From assembly GCA_033439265.1 (NCBI GenBank), contig JAVTVX010000012.1, positions 17,494,501 to 17,558,500 on the forward strand: a stretch of DNA of 64,000 nt, given 5' to 3'. The notes below the pieces were generated by a model that searched no databases, had not been told where the DNA came from, and saw only the letters and a list, made by a program, of their open reading frames with translations. This document shows, piece by piece, positions 47,413 through 59,708 of the stretch (positions are counted from its first letter, which is position 1; each line of letters opens with the position of its first letter). The position numbers and the translations under genes are program-made. The stretch is from Dillenia suffruticosa (lineage: Eukaryota; Streptophyta; Magnoliopsida; Dilleniales; Dilleniaceae).

Positions 47413-48607
47413 ATGAAAGACCTTGGTTTCCACTTGTGGAATGCCAAATTATTTTTTATGACAAAGGAGGAAAGTTTTTTGGTCTCAAGCCATAGAATGC
47501 TCATTAAAGCTTCGAAAGCAGCCCCCAATGAGAACATGCATTTTGAACTTCGATTTGCAAGGTGATTTCTTTGTGGAGCACTAGAAAAATGGCTAGAGCA
47601 TAGGTGTTGCTGTTCTAAATTTGTTTGTCAAAAATTGATATCTTGAAAAATGGAGAATTTAGTGTGAGATGTGTTGCTTATGTCATACCATGATTGTTGG
47701 ACAAGATAGGTAAGCTCCATTTGGGCTGGATATTTAGACTACTTATGGGCAGGTGCTACTAAAACTAAAATTTGTTCAAAATCCTTTGTGGAATTTGAAA
47801 GAATGAGAGCATTTTGCATTTGTTAACATTGAAATGTGGGAGAACTCTTCAAATATGCTCTTCCAAGAAAATAAATAAAGACATGAATTCCTTTTTATAA
47901 TGCATGGATCTATTGATGATCTTTGGTTAAAGTTAACTTGGATTACCTATTAGTAAACATTCTTGTTTGGAAACAAAAAGATTCATCCATTTACTTGATT
48001 ACGAGTACAGCTAGATCCTAATCGATCCTAGGTGCACGTCGTTTCTATCGAACATAACAACCAAATTGTTTATATTATTACTGATAACAATTTTTTTCTT
48101 TCTTTTATTGATTAGCACCAACAAGGACCATAACTTTTTAATTCTAATTGAAATGGTTTAGTAACCCAAAGAAACATTGGATTGAGAACACGTCCGAATC
48201 AACCTTAGAGAAGGTAATGGTCTTTTCCTATTTGAATAAGGATGGCTGCTTTTGAGAAGCATGCTTACGTCAGATGCCCAAGGTGCATGGAAGGATTCTT
48301 AATTAAGTTTCATTGTGGTTCTATGTATAAAAAAAAGAAAAAAAGCACAGTGTCTTCGGCTTGGGGTGCGTGTTCCCAAAATCATTATGGAAATAAAAAT
48401 GGCTCCAGTGCAGTTTTTCCATAATGTTTGCAATCCATTTCTTCTTACCCATACTCTCTAGCCACTCCTTGTGACATCCTTACTTATTTCCTGTTAGGAG
48501 TTTCATGTCCTTGCAAGTGGACCATCTTAGACCTTATAAAACCTTCAATACCTGCTTCTTGCTCATTTCGGACATTAATATCTTATATGGCGACTGTATA
48601 ATTTTCA
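47413..48607. other. Unassigned AT-rich DNA
   Basis: I see no gene or repeat that I can support here. Confidence 0.4.
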
Positions 48608-48649
48608 CACTACAAAAAAACACGTTTTTTGCGACGAACTTTAGCGACA

Positions 48650-50360
48650 AATTTTTTTCGTTTCAATTTTGCGACGAATTTTACGACGAAAACTTTTTTT
48701 GTCGCTATTTGCAACGAAATTTCCAACGAAAAAAAAGTTGTAGCTAATTTAGCGACGACCGGAAATTCGTCGCCAAATTCGTCGCAAAATTTGAAAAAAA
48801 AAAATTATTTATATATATTTATTAAATAATTAATTAATTTTGCGACGAATTTAGAAATTCGTCGCTAATTTTGCGACAAATTTCGGAATTCGTCACAAAA
48901 TTTGAAAAAAAAATAAAAAAAATAAAATATTAATATATATTTATTAAATAATTAATTAATTTTGCGACGAATTCTAAATTCGTCGCTAATTTTGCAACGA
49001 ATTTTCGAATTCGTCGCAAAATTTGAAAAAAAAAATAAAATATTAATATATATTAATTAAATAATTAATTAATTTTGCGACGAATTTTAAATTCGTCGCT
49101 AATTTTGCAACGAATTTTCTAATTCGTCGCAAAATTTGAAAAAAAAAAATTATTTATATATATTTATTAAATAATTAATTAATTTTGCGACGAATTTATA
49201 AATTCGTCGCTAATTTTGCGACAAATTTCGGAATTCGTCGCAAATTTTGAAAAAAAAATAAAAAAAAATAAAAAATTAATATATATTTATTAAATAATTA
49301 ATTAATTTTGCGACGAATTCTAAATTCGTCGCTAATTTTGAAACGAATTTTCGAATTCGTCGCAAAATTTGAAAAAAAAAATAAAATATTAATATATATT
49401 AATTAAATAATTAATTAATTTTGCGACGAATTTTAAATTCGTCGCTAATTTTGCAACGAATTTTCTAATTCGTCGCAAAATTTGAAAAAAAAAAATTATT
49501 TATATATATTTATTAAATAATTAATTAATTTTGCGACGAATTTATAAATTCGTCGCTAATTTTGCGACAAATTTCGGAATTCGTCGCAAATTTTGAAAAA
49601 AAAGTAAAAAAAAATAAAAAATTAATATATATTTATTAAATAATTAATTAATTTTGCGACGAATTCTAAATTCGTCGCTAATTTTGCAACGAATTTTCGA
49701 ATTCGTCGCAAAATTTGAAAAAAAAAATAAAAAAAAAATAAAATATTAATATATATTAATTAAATTATTAATTAATTTTGCGACGAATTTTAAATTCGTC
49801 GCTAATTTTGCAACGAATTTTCTAATTCGTCGCAAAATTTGAAAAAAAAAAATTATTTATATATATTTATTAAATAATTAATTAATTTTGTGACGAATTT
49901 AGAAATTCGTCGCTAATTTTGCGACAAATTTCGGAATTTGTCGCAAAATTTGAAAAAAAAATAAAAAAAATAAAATATTAATATATATTAATTAAATAAT
50001 TAATTAATTTTGCGACGAATTCTAAATTCGTCGCTAAGTTTGCAACGAATTTTCGAATTCGTCGCAAAATTTGAAAAAAAATAAATTTATTTATATATAT
50101 TTATTAAATAATTAATTAATTTTGCGACGAATTCTAAATTCGTCGCTAATTTTGCAACGAATTCTAAATTCGTCGCAAATTTTGCAACGAATTTTCGAAT
50201 TCGTCGCAAAATTTGAAAAAAAATAAATTTATTTATATATATTTATTAAATAATTAATTAATTTTGCGACGAATTCTAAATTCGTCGCTAATTTTGCAAC
50301 GAATTCTAAATTCGTCGCAAATTTTGCAACGAATTTTCAAATTCGTCGCAAAATTTGAAA
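48650..50360. repeat. Tandem GCGACGAA/TTCGTCGC array
   Basis: Each unit pairs TTTTGCGACGAATT with its reverse complement AATTCGTCGCAAAA, so every unit can fold on itself. A third variant GCAACGAATTTTCGAATTCG alternates with the first. Near-identical repeat groups imply recent amplification. Confidence 0.9.
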
Positions 50361-50629
50361 AAAAATAAAAAAAAATAAAATATTAATATATATTTTTTAT
50401 TTTTTATTTTAATATAATTATCACATTTATTATTTTTAATTAATATCTTATATTTTATTTTTATTTTATCTTTTTTAAAAATAGTATTATTATTTTTTTT
50501 TATCTTTTATTATTTTATTTTAAACTAATATTTTATTATTTTATAATAAATTGTTATTTTATATTGTTTTATTATTATTAGAAATTTGTGAAGAAAGATA
50601 ATAAGTAAAAAAAAAAAAAACTTATAACA

Positions 50630-50835
50630 AATACTAACATTTAGCTTGATGGTTACAGGGTCTTAAACGTTTACAGAAGTGCAAGGGTTCGAACCATGGT
50701 GGGAGCAAAATGTAGACATTTTCAAGAATTAAGTGAGGGAGGGCTTGTGGGCGCCGGCTCGGGCGAACATGCGGGCGGATACTGGCTCGGGTGGGCGGGC
50801 GGGTGGGGTTCAGGCGGGAGCGCATTTTTTTTTTC
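50630..50835 (+). other. tRNA-like box plus GC-rich block in CACTA element 2
   Basis: TAGCTTGATGGTTACAGGG (A-box-like) is followed about 25 nt later by AGGGTTCGAACCATGG (B-box-like), and then by a GC-rich stretch (GGGCGCCGGCTCGGGCG, GGGTGGGCGGGCGGGTGGGG). This parallels 26050-25530 in the other CACTA element. No cloverleaf is convincing, so no tRNA gene is called. Confidence 0.55.
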
Positions 50836-51420
50836 ATTGCTAATTTAGCGACGGATTTAGCGACGAATTTATATCCGTCGCTAAATTTGAAAAATAATTA
50901 AATAAAATAAAATATTAATATATATTTATTAAATAATTAATTAATTTTGCGACGAATTCTGGAATTCGTCGCTAATTTTGCGACGAATTCCGGAATTCGT
51001 CGCAAAATTTGAAAAATAATAAAATAAAATATTAATATATATTTATTAAAAAATTAATTAATTTTGCGACGAATTCCGAAATTCGTCGCAAAATTAGCGA
51101 CGAATTCCGGAATTCGTTGCTAAATTTGAAAAATAATTAAATAAAATAAAATATTAATATATATTAATTAATTAATTAATTAATTTTGTGACGAATTTTG
51201 GAATTCGTCGCTAATTTTGCGACGAATTTAGCGACAAAAAATTATTCGTCGCTAAATTTAGCGACGAATTTCTAATTTTTCGTCGCTAAATTTTTGCGAC
51301 GCGTTATTAGCGACGAAAAATTTTTCGTCGCTAATTTCGTCTCTAACGTTTTAGCAACGAATTTTTATTAAATTTTTGTCGCTAAATTTGTGGCTAAAAG
51401 CTGGTTTTTTTGTAGTGTCA

Positions 51421-52295
51421 CCTTATTTAAGATGCACAAAATGCAAATTTTTCAATTATATGAAATCCATTTTTCTTTGAACTTAGCGATGAGTATGATG
51501 ATTAGTTAATGTATTGAAAAGCTTTACCATCTTGGTGGAAAAAGCATTAAATAAGATATGAAAATTCTCAGTAAATTGAGTTACTTACAAAAGTATCATG
51601 CTTTGTTTATCTAGTGAAGCTGCGAATGTTCACATGGTAAATAGAAGCTGAAATAACATTAGAGTAGATATTAGTTTTTGCTGACACGCTTGTGAGCTGC
51701 CTATGCTTGGACTTGCATGGTGTGCATTGGGATTAGCATTCTTTTAGATTCGACATGAATATGTTGCTCCTTAGAAAATATCTATTAAAAATGTATGTTT
51801 TGAGTGGCCGAATCTTGGTTTAATCATTTAGGACAGTCTGCTAGATGAATCCCTCATGACTTTTTCTTGCTACAAAATCGGACAAATTGCACTAGAGTCA
51901 CGAGCTCCTCCCACCCCCAAAATCAAATCATGGCCCTTTCACACTAGGGGGTAACCTTCCATACAATCACTGGATAAACAGAAGTCGCTAGGATTCGGAT
52001 TTACTCCCTAAATGAAGCAAACCGAGTATAGCCTCCTTGTGCAATTATAACCATTTTTCTTTTGCGATCAATGATGTACGAACACTTCTAGAATTGAGTA
52101 TGGTCTCAATCTCATAATTCAGACATGACACTTTATATCTTGAAATAGCATAAAATGTTCTATAACTTTGTCATGTTGCTTTTTTATGTTGTATTCCATG
52201 GTCTATCATTGTTCACCACTCAAGTGTCCTGTATGCATTAAAATGCTTACAGAGAAAAGGAGAGAAAGCAATAAATGCTACGGCAAACGTCGTGT
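51421..52295. other. Unassigned region between CACTA element and unit E
   Basis: No gene or repeat is supported. Composition resembles low-copy intron or intergenic DNA. Confidence 0.4.
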
Positions 52296-52300
52296 GTAGG

Positions 52301-55300
52301 TATAACACCAAAAAAAAAAAAAAGAAAAAAAAAGAAAAGAAAAATGGAGACGCAGCGTTTTGGGGCAAAACGCTGTGTCCCCAAATTTGGGGATTAGGGT
52401 TGGAAACCCTAATCCCTCCGTCTCTCTCTCTCTCTCTCTCTCTCTCCGACTCTTCATCTCCCCGCGGCCGCCGCACTCTCTCCGCCTCCCTCCCGCGAGC
52501 GCGCCATCTCCGCCGCTTGCCGCCTCTCGTCTCTCCCTCTCTACTTCTCTCTTTCCCCTTTCGGCCGCAAGTCTCACCATCTCTCTCCCTCTCACTGTAT
52601 CTCTTTACTTCGTTCTCTCTCCCTTCGGCTTCCCCCAAATCTACCGCCTCGCCTTCCTCTGCCACGAGCCACGATCGATCGCACCCTTCCGCCATCACCG
52701 TCGCTGCTCCTTCCTCCCGCGAGCCTTCGCGAGCGCAACCCAGAGTCCTTGCACGCAATCGAGCCATAGCGCACCTCAGTCCGCGAGCGAGCACGAGCCA
52801 CGCTCACGAGAGCGCACGAGAGCGTGCGAGCCAGCACATGAGCGCGCACGGGCGCGCACCAACGCAGTGCATGAGCACAGGGGCGCGCACCAGTGCACAG
52901 GCGCGCACCAGCTCACAGGCACGCACCAGTCCGCAAGCCACTACGGCCCGTAGGCCCATCAGCCGCAGGCCCATCACCCGCAAGCCCGTTAGCCCGCAGG
53001 CCCATCAGCCAGAGGCCCGCCAGCCCGCAGGCCTACCAGCCTGCAGGCCCGCCAGCTGCAGGCCCGCCAGCCCCCAGGCCTACCAGCCTACCGACCCGCT
53101 AGCCCACTAGCCCGCAGACCGCGAGCCCGCTAGCTGAAACCTACTGGCCCGCTGACCCGCGAACCCACGACCCCACTATAGCCCACGAGCTCGCGACGGC
53201 CCATGAGCTCGAGACAGCCCACGAACCTCCACACAGGTAAATGATTTAGGGTTTTGTTTCCGATCTAAGTGTTTGAATCTAACCAATAAACCCTATCTTG
53301 ATAGGTAGCATTTCAGATTTTGGAGTGATCGAGGAGACATTCGGACGAAGGTCTGCGCTCCGAGAAAAACCCTAGGTGAGTGATTTCGAACCCATTCGCT
53401 TTGGTTATCGAATTTAGAGTAAATTTAAGATAAGAAGTCTTGTATATACTAGAATGTAAACCAGATTTGCAATGAATCCATTTTTGACATTATATGCGGT
53501 TCATTAGGTTAAGTGTGCAAATTTATATGAAATGCAGGATGATAGAATCAAATTAAATTGATTTGAATAGTTTCTCTTGGAGTTTAAATTGACCTATGCA
53601 TGAAAATAGTCGAAAATTGGGATTTGAGTGCAAGAGTTGATGCAGCCTTTCTCATTATAAATTGTTTTGTTTATAGACAATTTAAATACGATTTTCGTAT
53701 TATGAAAATAGACTCATATACCTTGAAAATGACATATGGTTTGAAACATTTGGATGAGAATCGAAAAGTGTATGATTTTTAAAAATTTTTTCATCTTATA
53801 GGAAAATTATTTATTTTAAAACTTATTTCAGACCTTGAGTGGTTTTAGGGTTGAATTTGACTTGGTTTAAAGGTACGTTAATTGTTTATAAATGAAATGC
53901 AACTGATAACATTAAAATGTATTCATAAATTGAAGAGTTAAATTTTGTACAAATTTAGAAAAAATGGATAAACCCTAAAATACTTGAAATTTGATGTTAA
54001 ATTCTGATGATCTGATGATCTGATGATCTGATGATCTGATTAGATTGATTTTTTTTGGTAACTCGAGAAGTCAGATTGGATTATTTTAAAAATAGGGTGT
54101 GACCACCCTCCCTAGAGCTGTGAGTGAGATTTTGACATCTTCTATTGATTGACAAATCATATTTTATCGATTTTCAAATGACACGATTTTTATACGTATG
54201 AAAACTGAATGTTTGGATTTTGATAAGTATATGTACTTATTTTTGTGACCATTGGAGTGTCCCAACTACTAATTTTATAAATTATGCATTAATGAGTTTG
54301 ATAACTGATATTGTGCTACCTTTTCTACATATTGATATGTTTTAATGGTTCCACTGTATTGGCACATGGTTTTAAATAGATTTATATAAAATCTTTGGGA
54401 TATACGCCCGGTCGAAATTATGTTACGATGCATGGGGCTATATGCCCGGCCTACATGATGTGATGCATGGGGCTACGTGTCCGGCCGACTTGGTGATATG
54501 GTGATATGCTTCCTATAGTATTTCGTATTTACGAAAGACATTTGGTAGAGGCACCCCTTGTGTCCGGATACGTTTCGACAGGAGGTATCCGTCAAATCGT
54601 CATGTGTATGGATGTCCAAGGTTGACCCTCATCAGTGAGGGTGTGAGTTTACCTCAGTCTAGCACTGGGCGGGACACCATACATGGCCGACTATATATAT
54701 GTATCATTATTATTTTTTACAAGCTAGTTTGAGTAATATGTGGCTAACATTAGGGTATAGAGTTATTATTTGATATTTGTATAGTTGAAAACCCCCAATG
54801 TGCCTGTTCTTGGTCGAGGTAGACCATTGCTGTGATAGTTTGTTCGGCCGGCTCTACATATGTGATTTGATACATGGATGGATACATATGTTATTTTGTT
54901 GTGTGTGCCTTGAGATATGTTATTCTTGAAACAACACGTTATTTTTCGCATACTTGATATTATGTTATATACTTTGATACTCCAACTTCACACTTGATAT
55001 TGATAACACGGTGTCAATCCCCTCACTTGCTGAGTATCCTCCCATAGATACTCACCCCTCACTTTCTCCCCACAGGATTAGTCTTGAACTGAAGAAAAAT
55101 TATTGTATTCTTACGACGTGGACTTGATAGTACCGGGTTTGGGTATGTGTGTTACCATATATTCTGCTTCAATTATTGGAGATTTTAGTTTGATAAATGT
55201 ACTCATTTAATTATTTTTGGGATGACTGTATAATTTATGTATAATTATTTGTAAAACTCTCAAATTTATTTGCATTGAGGCGATTGTACGTATTTGAATG

Positions 55301-55640
55301 TCACTTGGGAAAAATGATTGTATATTATGTAAAATTTTAGATCCGCTCGGTGTGACGGCTGCTCATGCTCTAGTTGGGAATGACAGTAAAGGTTTGTTGC
55401 TAGGACTGCTAGAAATTTTATAGCTTTGCATCGTTTTGGATGTTGGCTGTGGTATTTGTTGATTTTGGAGAGACCGGAATGACCATTTGTTTATTTTACA
55501 GGATGAATGTGATATACAGGTGAAATTGTACATGAGAAATCTCCGATTTATGGGGAGATTTTATCCGATTTTCTGTAAAAATACAACCAACATTTAGGGA
55601 CAACGGGCGGCTATTCATGACCCCGGTTCAGGGCGTGATA
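52301..55640 (+). mobile_element. Long LTR-like unit E
   Basis: TSD GTAGG (52296-52300, 55641-55645). The ends have decayed from TG..CA to TATAACACC...GCGTGATA. It contains the terminal hairpin (52349-52379), CT microsatellite (52421-52446), GC-rich array (52480-53235), CACACAG|GTAAATG (53234-53243), CCCTAGGTGAG, a shortened GCCCGGCC repeat (54400-54490), CCCCACAG|GATTAG (55074) and the conserved 3' block. 3340 bp. Ser/Pro/Arg-rich frames in 52290-53110 are low-complexity. No protein domain. Confidence 0.87.
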
Positions 55641-55645
55641 GTAGG

Positions 55646-56135
55646 AGTGAAAACAAAAGAGAGAAGGTGTGCTATGAATTGTGAGCCCGTGTACTTGTGG
55701 TGGACCATGGGATGAAATGTAGTAAAAAAAGAAAAAAAAAATTCGAAGTGGGGATGGTGAGCAGTTGGACAACTACAAGGGACATGAGAAATGTAACTTG
55801 AGAGAGGGATTAGTGTTCCTTTCGAGGGATAGGACGGGGTGCTCCATCAGATTCTCAACATCAAGACTAAGAGGTCATAAAAAAGCTGATAAATGGGATA
55901 CGGTGATAGGGTGTTATTGCATATTAGATGAATTTTTGTTGAGAATACATTTGGTTTCGTGTGAGTAAAAGCATTCTTCTCCAAGCCCCATTGCAAAATG
56001 ATTGAACATTTCTTAGGCAATACATGTCCAAAATACGAGAGATGAGGATAATCAACAAGACTGATATACTATTGTTTGTCCAGAATAGGGTTGGCGGATT
56101 GATCTCACCTATTCTCTGTGTTGTTTCTTTGCAAG
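55646..56135 (+). other. Probable intron-like DNA before the YTH fragment
   Basis: No firm feature is seen. A pyrimidine stretch TTCTCTGTGTTGTTTCTTTGCAAG ends it and forms the acceptor of the next exon. Confidence 0.35.
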
Positions 56136-56299
56136 GTGCGCAAGCAGAAAGTTAACATTATCTATATTTTACACCTATCTATGGTTATGAACAATCTCCT
56201 TATAACCCATCCAATCCTTACATACCTGGAGCTACTATAGGAGTTGATACCCCATTTGTTGGGGCTCAATAGCATCATACAGTTCCTTCTTATCAGAAT

Positions 56300-59200
56300 T
56301 ATCACACCCCAAATCGAGATCATGAACAGCCACCCGTTGTCCTGGATGTCGACTGTATTTTTACGAAAAATCGGATAGAATCTCCCCATAAATCGGAGGT
56401 CTCCCATGTACAATTTCATCTGTATATCAATATTCATCATATAAAATAAACAAATGGCCATCATGGACTCTCCAAAATCAACCAATCTCACAATCAATAT
56501 CCAGAACAACGTAGGCTATAACAACGAATTTTCACAATCCTAACCACAAACCTCTACTGCCATGCCCCCGTCAAAGGCATGGATTGTCACGCCCCGAACC
56601 GGGATCGCGAACAGTCGCCCGTTGTCCCTGGATGCCGGCTGTATTTTTACAGAAAATCGGGCAGAACCTCCCCATAAATCGGAGGTTTTCCATATACAAT
56701 TTCACCTGTATATAACATTCATCTTGTAAAAATAAACAATTGGCCATCCCGGCCTCTCCAAATTCAACAAATACCACAACCAACATCCAGAATAACGCAA
56801 GGTTATAAAGTTTCTAACAGTCCTAGCAACAAACCTCTACTGTCATGCCCAACTAGAGCATGAGCAGCCGCCACACCGAGCGGACTTAAATTCTACGCAT
56901 ATATAAAATAAATTCCCAAGTTATTTTTAAATATTTACAAATGCCTCAATGCAATGAAATAATCAACACGAAAGTTTCACGAATAAAAGTCCATAATTTA
57001 TACAGTCATCCCAGAAAATTTATATAAATACATTGGTAAATCTAAAATCTCCAATACATAATAATATCACCAATCATCATAGCGGAAGAGATGGAAAATA
57101 TCCATACTCAAGCCCAGTGATATCTCCTCGGTCCAACACTAATTCTGTGGGAAAGAAAGTGAGGGGTGAGTATCTATGAGAGGATACTCAGTAAGTGAGG
57201 GGATTGACATCATACTATCAATATCGAGGTGAATTTGGAGTGTCAAAGCATAAGATAAGAAAATATCCACAGTGTGCAAACCGATCATGTTATTTCAAAA
57301 TCATATATAATACGCACACATCAGAAAGCAAGATATGCATCCAATATTCACATCAATGTCATGAAGAACCGGCCAATGAAATATTCCCGACAATGGTCTA
57401 CCTCGACCAAGGACGGCGCATTAGGGGTTTTTCTGAATGTAAGTATTAAAGAATGGCTCTCTACCCCAATGTTGGCCACAGACTACCCCAACTAGCCTGT
57501 AAATAATAATAATGTACATATAACTAGTCGGCCGTGTATGGTGCCCCCGCCTGGTGCTAGACGGAGCCGTACTCAACGTCCTCTCCGATGAGGGTCAACC
57601 TGGGGCACCCATACACACGACAATCTGGCGGATACCTCCGGGCGAAGCGTATCCGGGCACAAGGGGTGCCTCTACCAGATGTTTTTCGTAGTTACGGATC
57701 ACAATATCATATCAGCCGGGCACGTAGCCCCATGCATCCCATCACCAGTCGGCCGGGCATATAGCCCCATGCATAATATCATAACGTCGGCCGGGCATAC
57801 AGCCCAATGCATAATATCATAAAGTCGGCCGGGCATACAGCCCAAAACATAATATCATAAAGTCGCCCGGGCATACAGCCCAAATGTGTAAGTAAATCCA
57901 TTTAAAACCATGTGACAATGCAGTGGAAGCATTAAAACATATCAATATGTCGAAAATGTGGCACAATATACATTTATCAAAACATGGATGCATATCAATA
58001 AAGTCGGCAGTTAAGACACTCCAAAGGTCACAAAACATTTCATCAAATATTGGAAAGGTCTAACAATCATACATTTACAGAAACAAGTCATTTAAAAGTA
58101 TTTTTGAAACATGGTTTTCAATCAATAGCGAATGTCAAAGTCCCACTCACAGTTCTAGGGAGGGTGGTCACTCCCTATTTTCAAAACCAATCAAATCTGA
58201 TCTACTTCCTCGAGTCTCCAAAAAGATCAACCGAATCAGATCATCAAAATTGAATATCATTTTCTCAAGTATCTTTAGGCTTTATTCGAAAGACATGAAA
58301 TGTACAATATCTTCCACTTTACTGCTCATTTCAATCCAACCCTACAACCCAGATACTTTTATACATATTCCAAAGTTTAACTCTAAAGAAACTATTCGAA
58401 TTCACTCGACATGATTTTGTGATTCTATAATACGCTTCTTTCGTATCAGATCATTTAATTCGTGTCACATTCTATACTTAACTTTCAAAGTCACAATAAT
58501 CATCTCATAATTTGTATTCTATTCACATTCCACTTACACTCTAAACATATACAGAACATTTCATCTTAGATTCAATCCTAGATTCATCCAAAGTATCAGT
58601 TAGAGCCGAAATCTCCTTACCTAGGGTTTTCTCGAAGCGCCGAGTTTCGTCCGAAAGTCGCTTCGGTCACTCCAAAGTCTGTAGGGTTTCCTATCAAAAC
58701 AAGGTTTATTTGTTAAATCTAAACACATAGATCCGAAACAAAACCCTAAGTCATTTACCTGCGTGGAGGTTCGTGGGCTGTCACGAGCTCACGGACCGTC
58801 ACGGGCCGTCGCGGGCTCATGGGCTACAGCTAGCGGGCTCGCTGGTCTGCGGGCCAGTGGGCTGACGGGCTAGCGGGTGATGGGTCTGCGGCTGACGGGC
58901 CGATGGGACTGGTGGGCCCGTGGGCTTGTTGCTGATGGGCCTGCGGGCCGATAGTGGCTCGCGGGCTGGTGCGCGCGCCCGTGCGCTGGTGCGCGCTTGT
59001 GCGCCGGCTCGCGCGCGCTCGTGCGCCGGCTCGCGCGCGCTGGTGCGCCGGCTCGTGCGCTGGTGCGCTGTGTTGGTGCGTGCTCGTGCGCCGGCTCGCG
59101 CGCGCTCGTGCGTCGGCTCATGCGTTGCCGCGCGCTGGGCCGCGTGCCCGTGCGCCGGGCCGCGCTCTCGTGCACTGGGCCGCGCGCCTGTGCACGCTCG

Positions 59201-59670
59201 TGCGCTGGGCCGCGCGCCCGTGCACGCTGGGCCGCGCGCCCGTGCACGCTGGGCCGCGTTCTCGCGCTCGCGGGGCCGCGCTCGCTAGTCGCTCGCGCTC
59301 GCGGGGCCGCGCTCGCTAGTCGCTCGCGCTCGCGGGGCCGCGCATGCTAGTCGCTCGCGCTCGCGGCCTGGGCTCTCGCTCGCGGCCTGGGCTCGCGCTC
59401 GTGGGCTCTGTCCTGCTCGCGGCCTGGGCTTGCGCTACGGCTGGGTCCTGCTCGCGGAGGCTCGCGGCGTGCGGTGGTGCTCGATCGTGGCTCGCGGTGG
59501 TGTGCGGCGAGGCGGAAAGGGGGCGATCGTGGGAGATCGCGAGAGGGAGAGAAGACGGAGTGAGGTAGATAGAGAAACTGCGAGGGAAGAAGAAGAAGGC
59601 GGCGGCGGTGGCGGTGGAAGGCGCGGGCCAGCAGCCGAAGGAGGAGAGCCGCGGGAAGATGAAAGGTCGG

Positions 59671-59708
<38 letters not shown>

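Larger units (their letters stand above)
48608..51417. mobile_element. CACTA-ended non-autonomous element made of GCGACGAA arrays
   Basis: Terminal inverted repeats CACTACAAAAAAAC...GTTTTTTTGTAGTG with perfect 3-bp TSD TCA (48605-48607, 51418-51420). The interior is a tandem array of TTTTGCGACGAATT...AATTCGTCGCTAATTTTGC segments spaced by AT-rich linkers (TTATTAAATAATTAATTAAT). Single units are about 115 bp and are grouped into a higher-order repeat of about 350 bp between 48830 and 49860. A non-array island at 50600-50830 holds a tRNA-like box and GC-rich DNA. There is no coding frame; short Phe/Thr/Asn frames are array artefacts. Confidence 0.9.

Noticed and set aside
48650..50360. Regularly spaced repeats resembling a CRISPR-like array
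   Set aside because: Plant DNA, self-complementary AT/GC units without unique spacers, enclosed by CACTA termini and a TSD.
50640..50700. Candidate tRNA gene
   Set aside because: A/B-box-like motifs are present but no acceptor stem or anticodon arm can be paired convincingly.
52292..53110. Ser/Pro/Arg-rich frame of 272 codons
   Set aside because: Product of CT microsatellite and GC-rich repeats in unit E; composition explains it in several frames at once.
58954..59350. Arg/Ala/Cys-rich overlapping frames
   Set aside because: GC-rich tandem array of unit C read in three frames; not protein-like.
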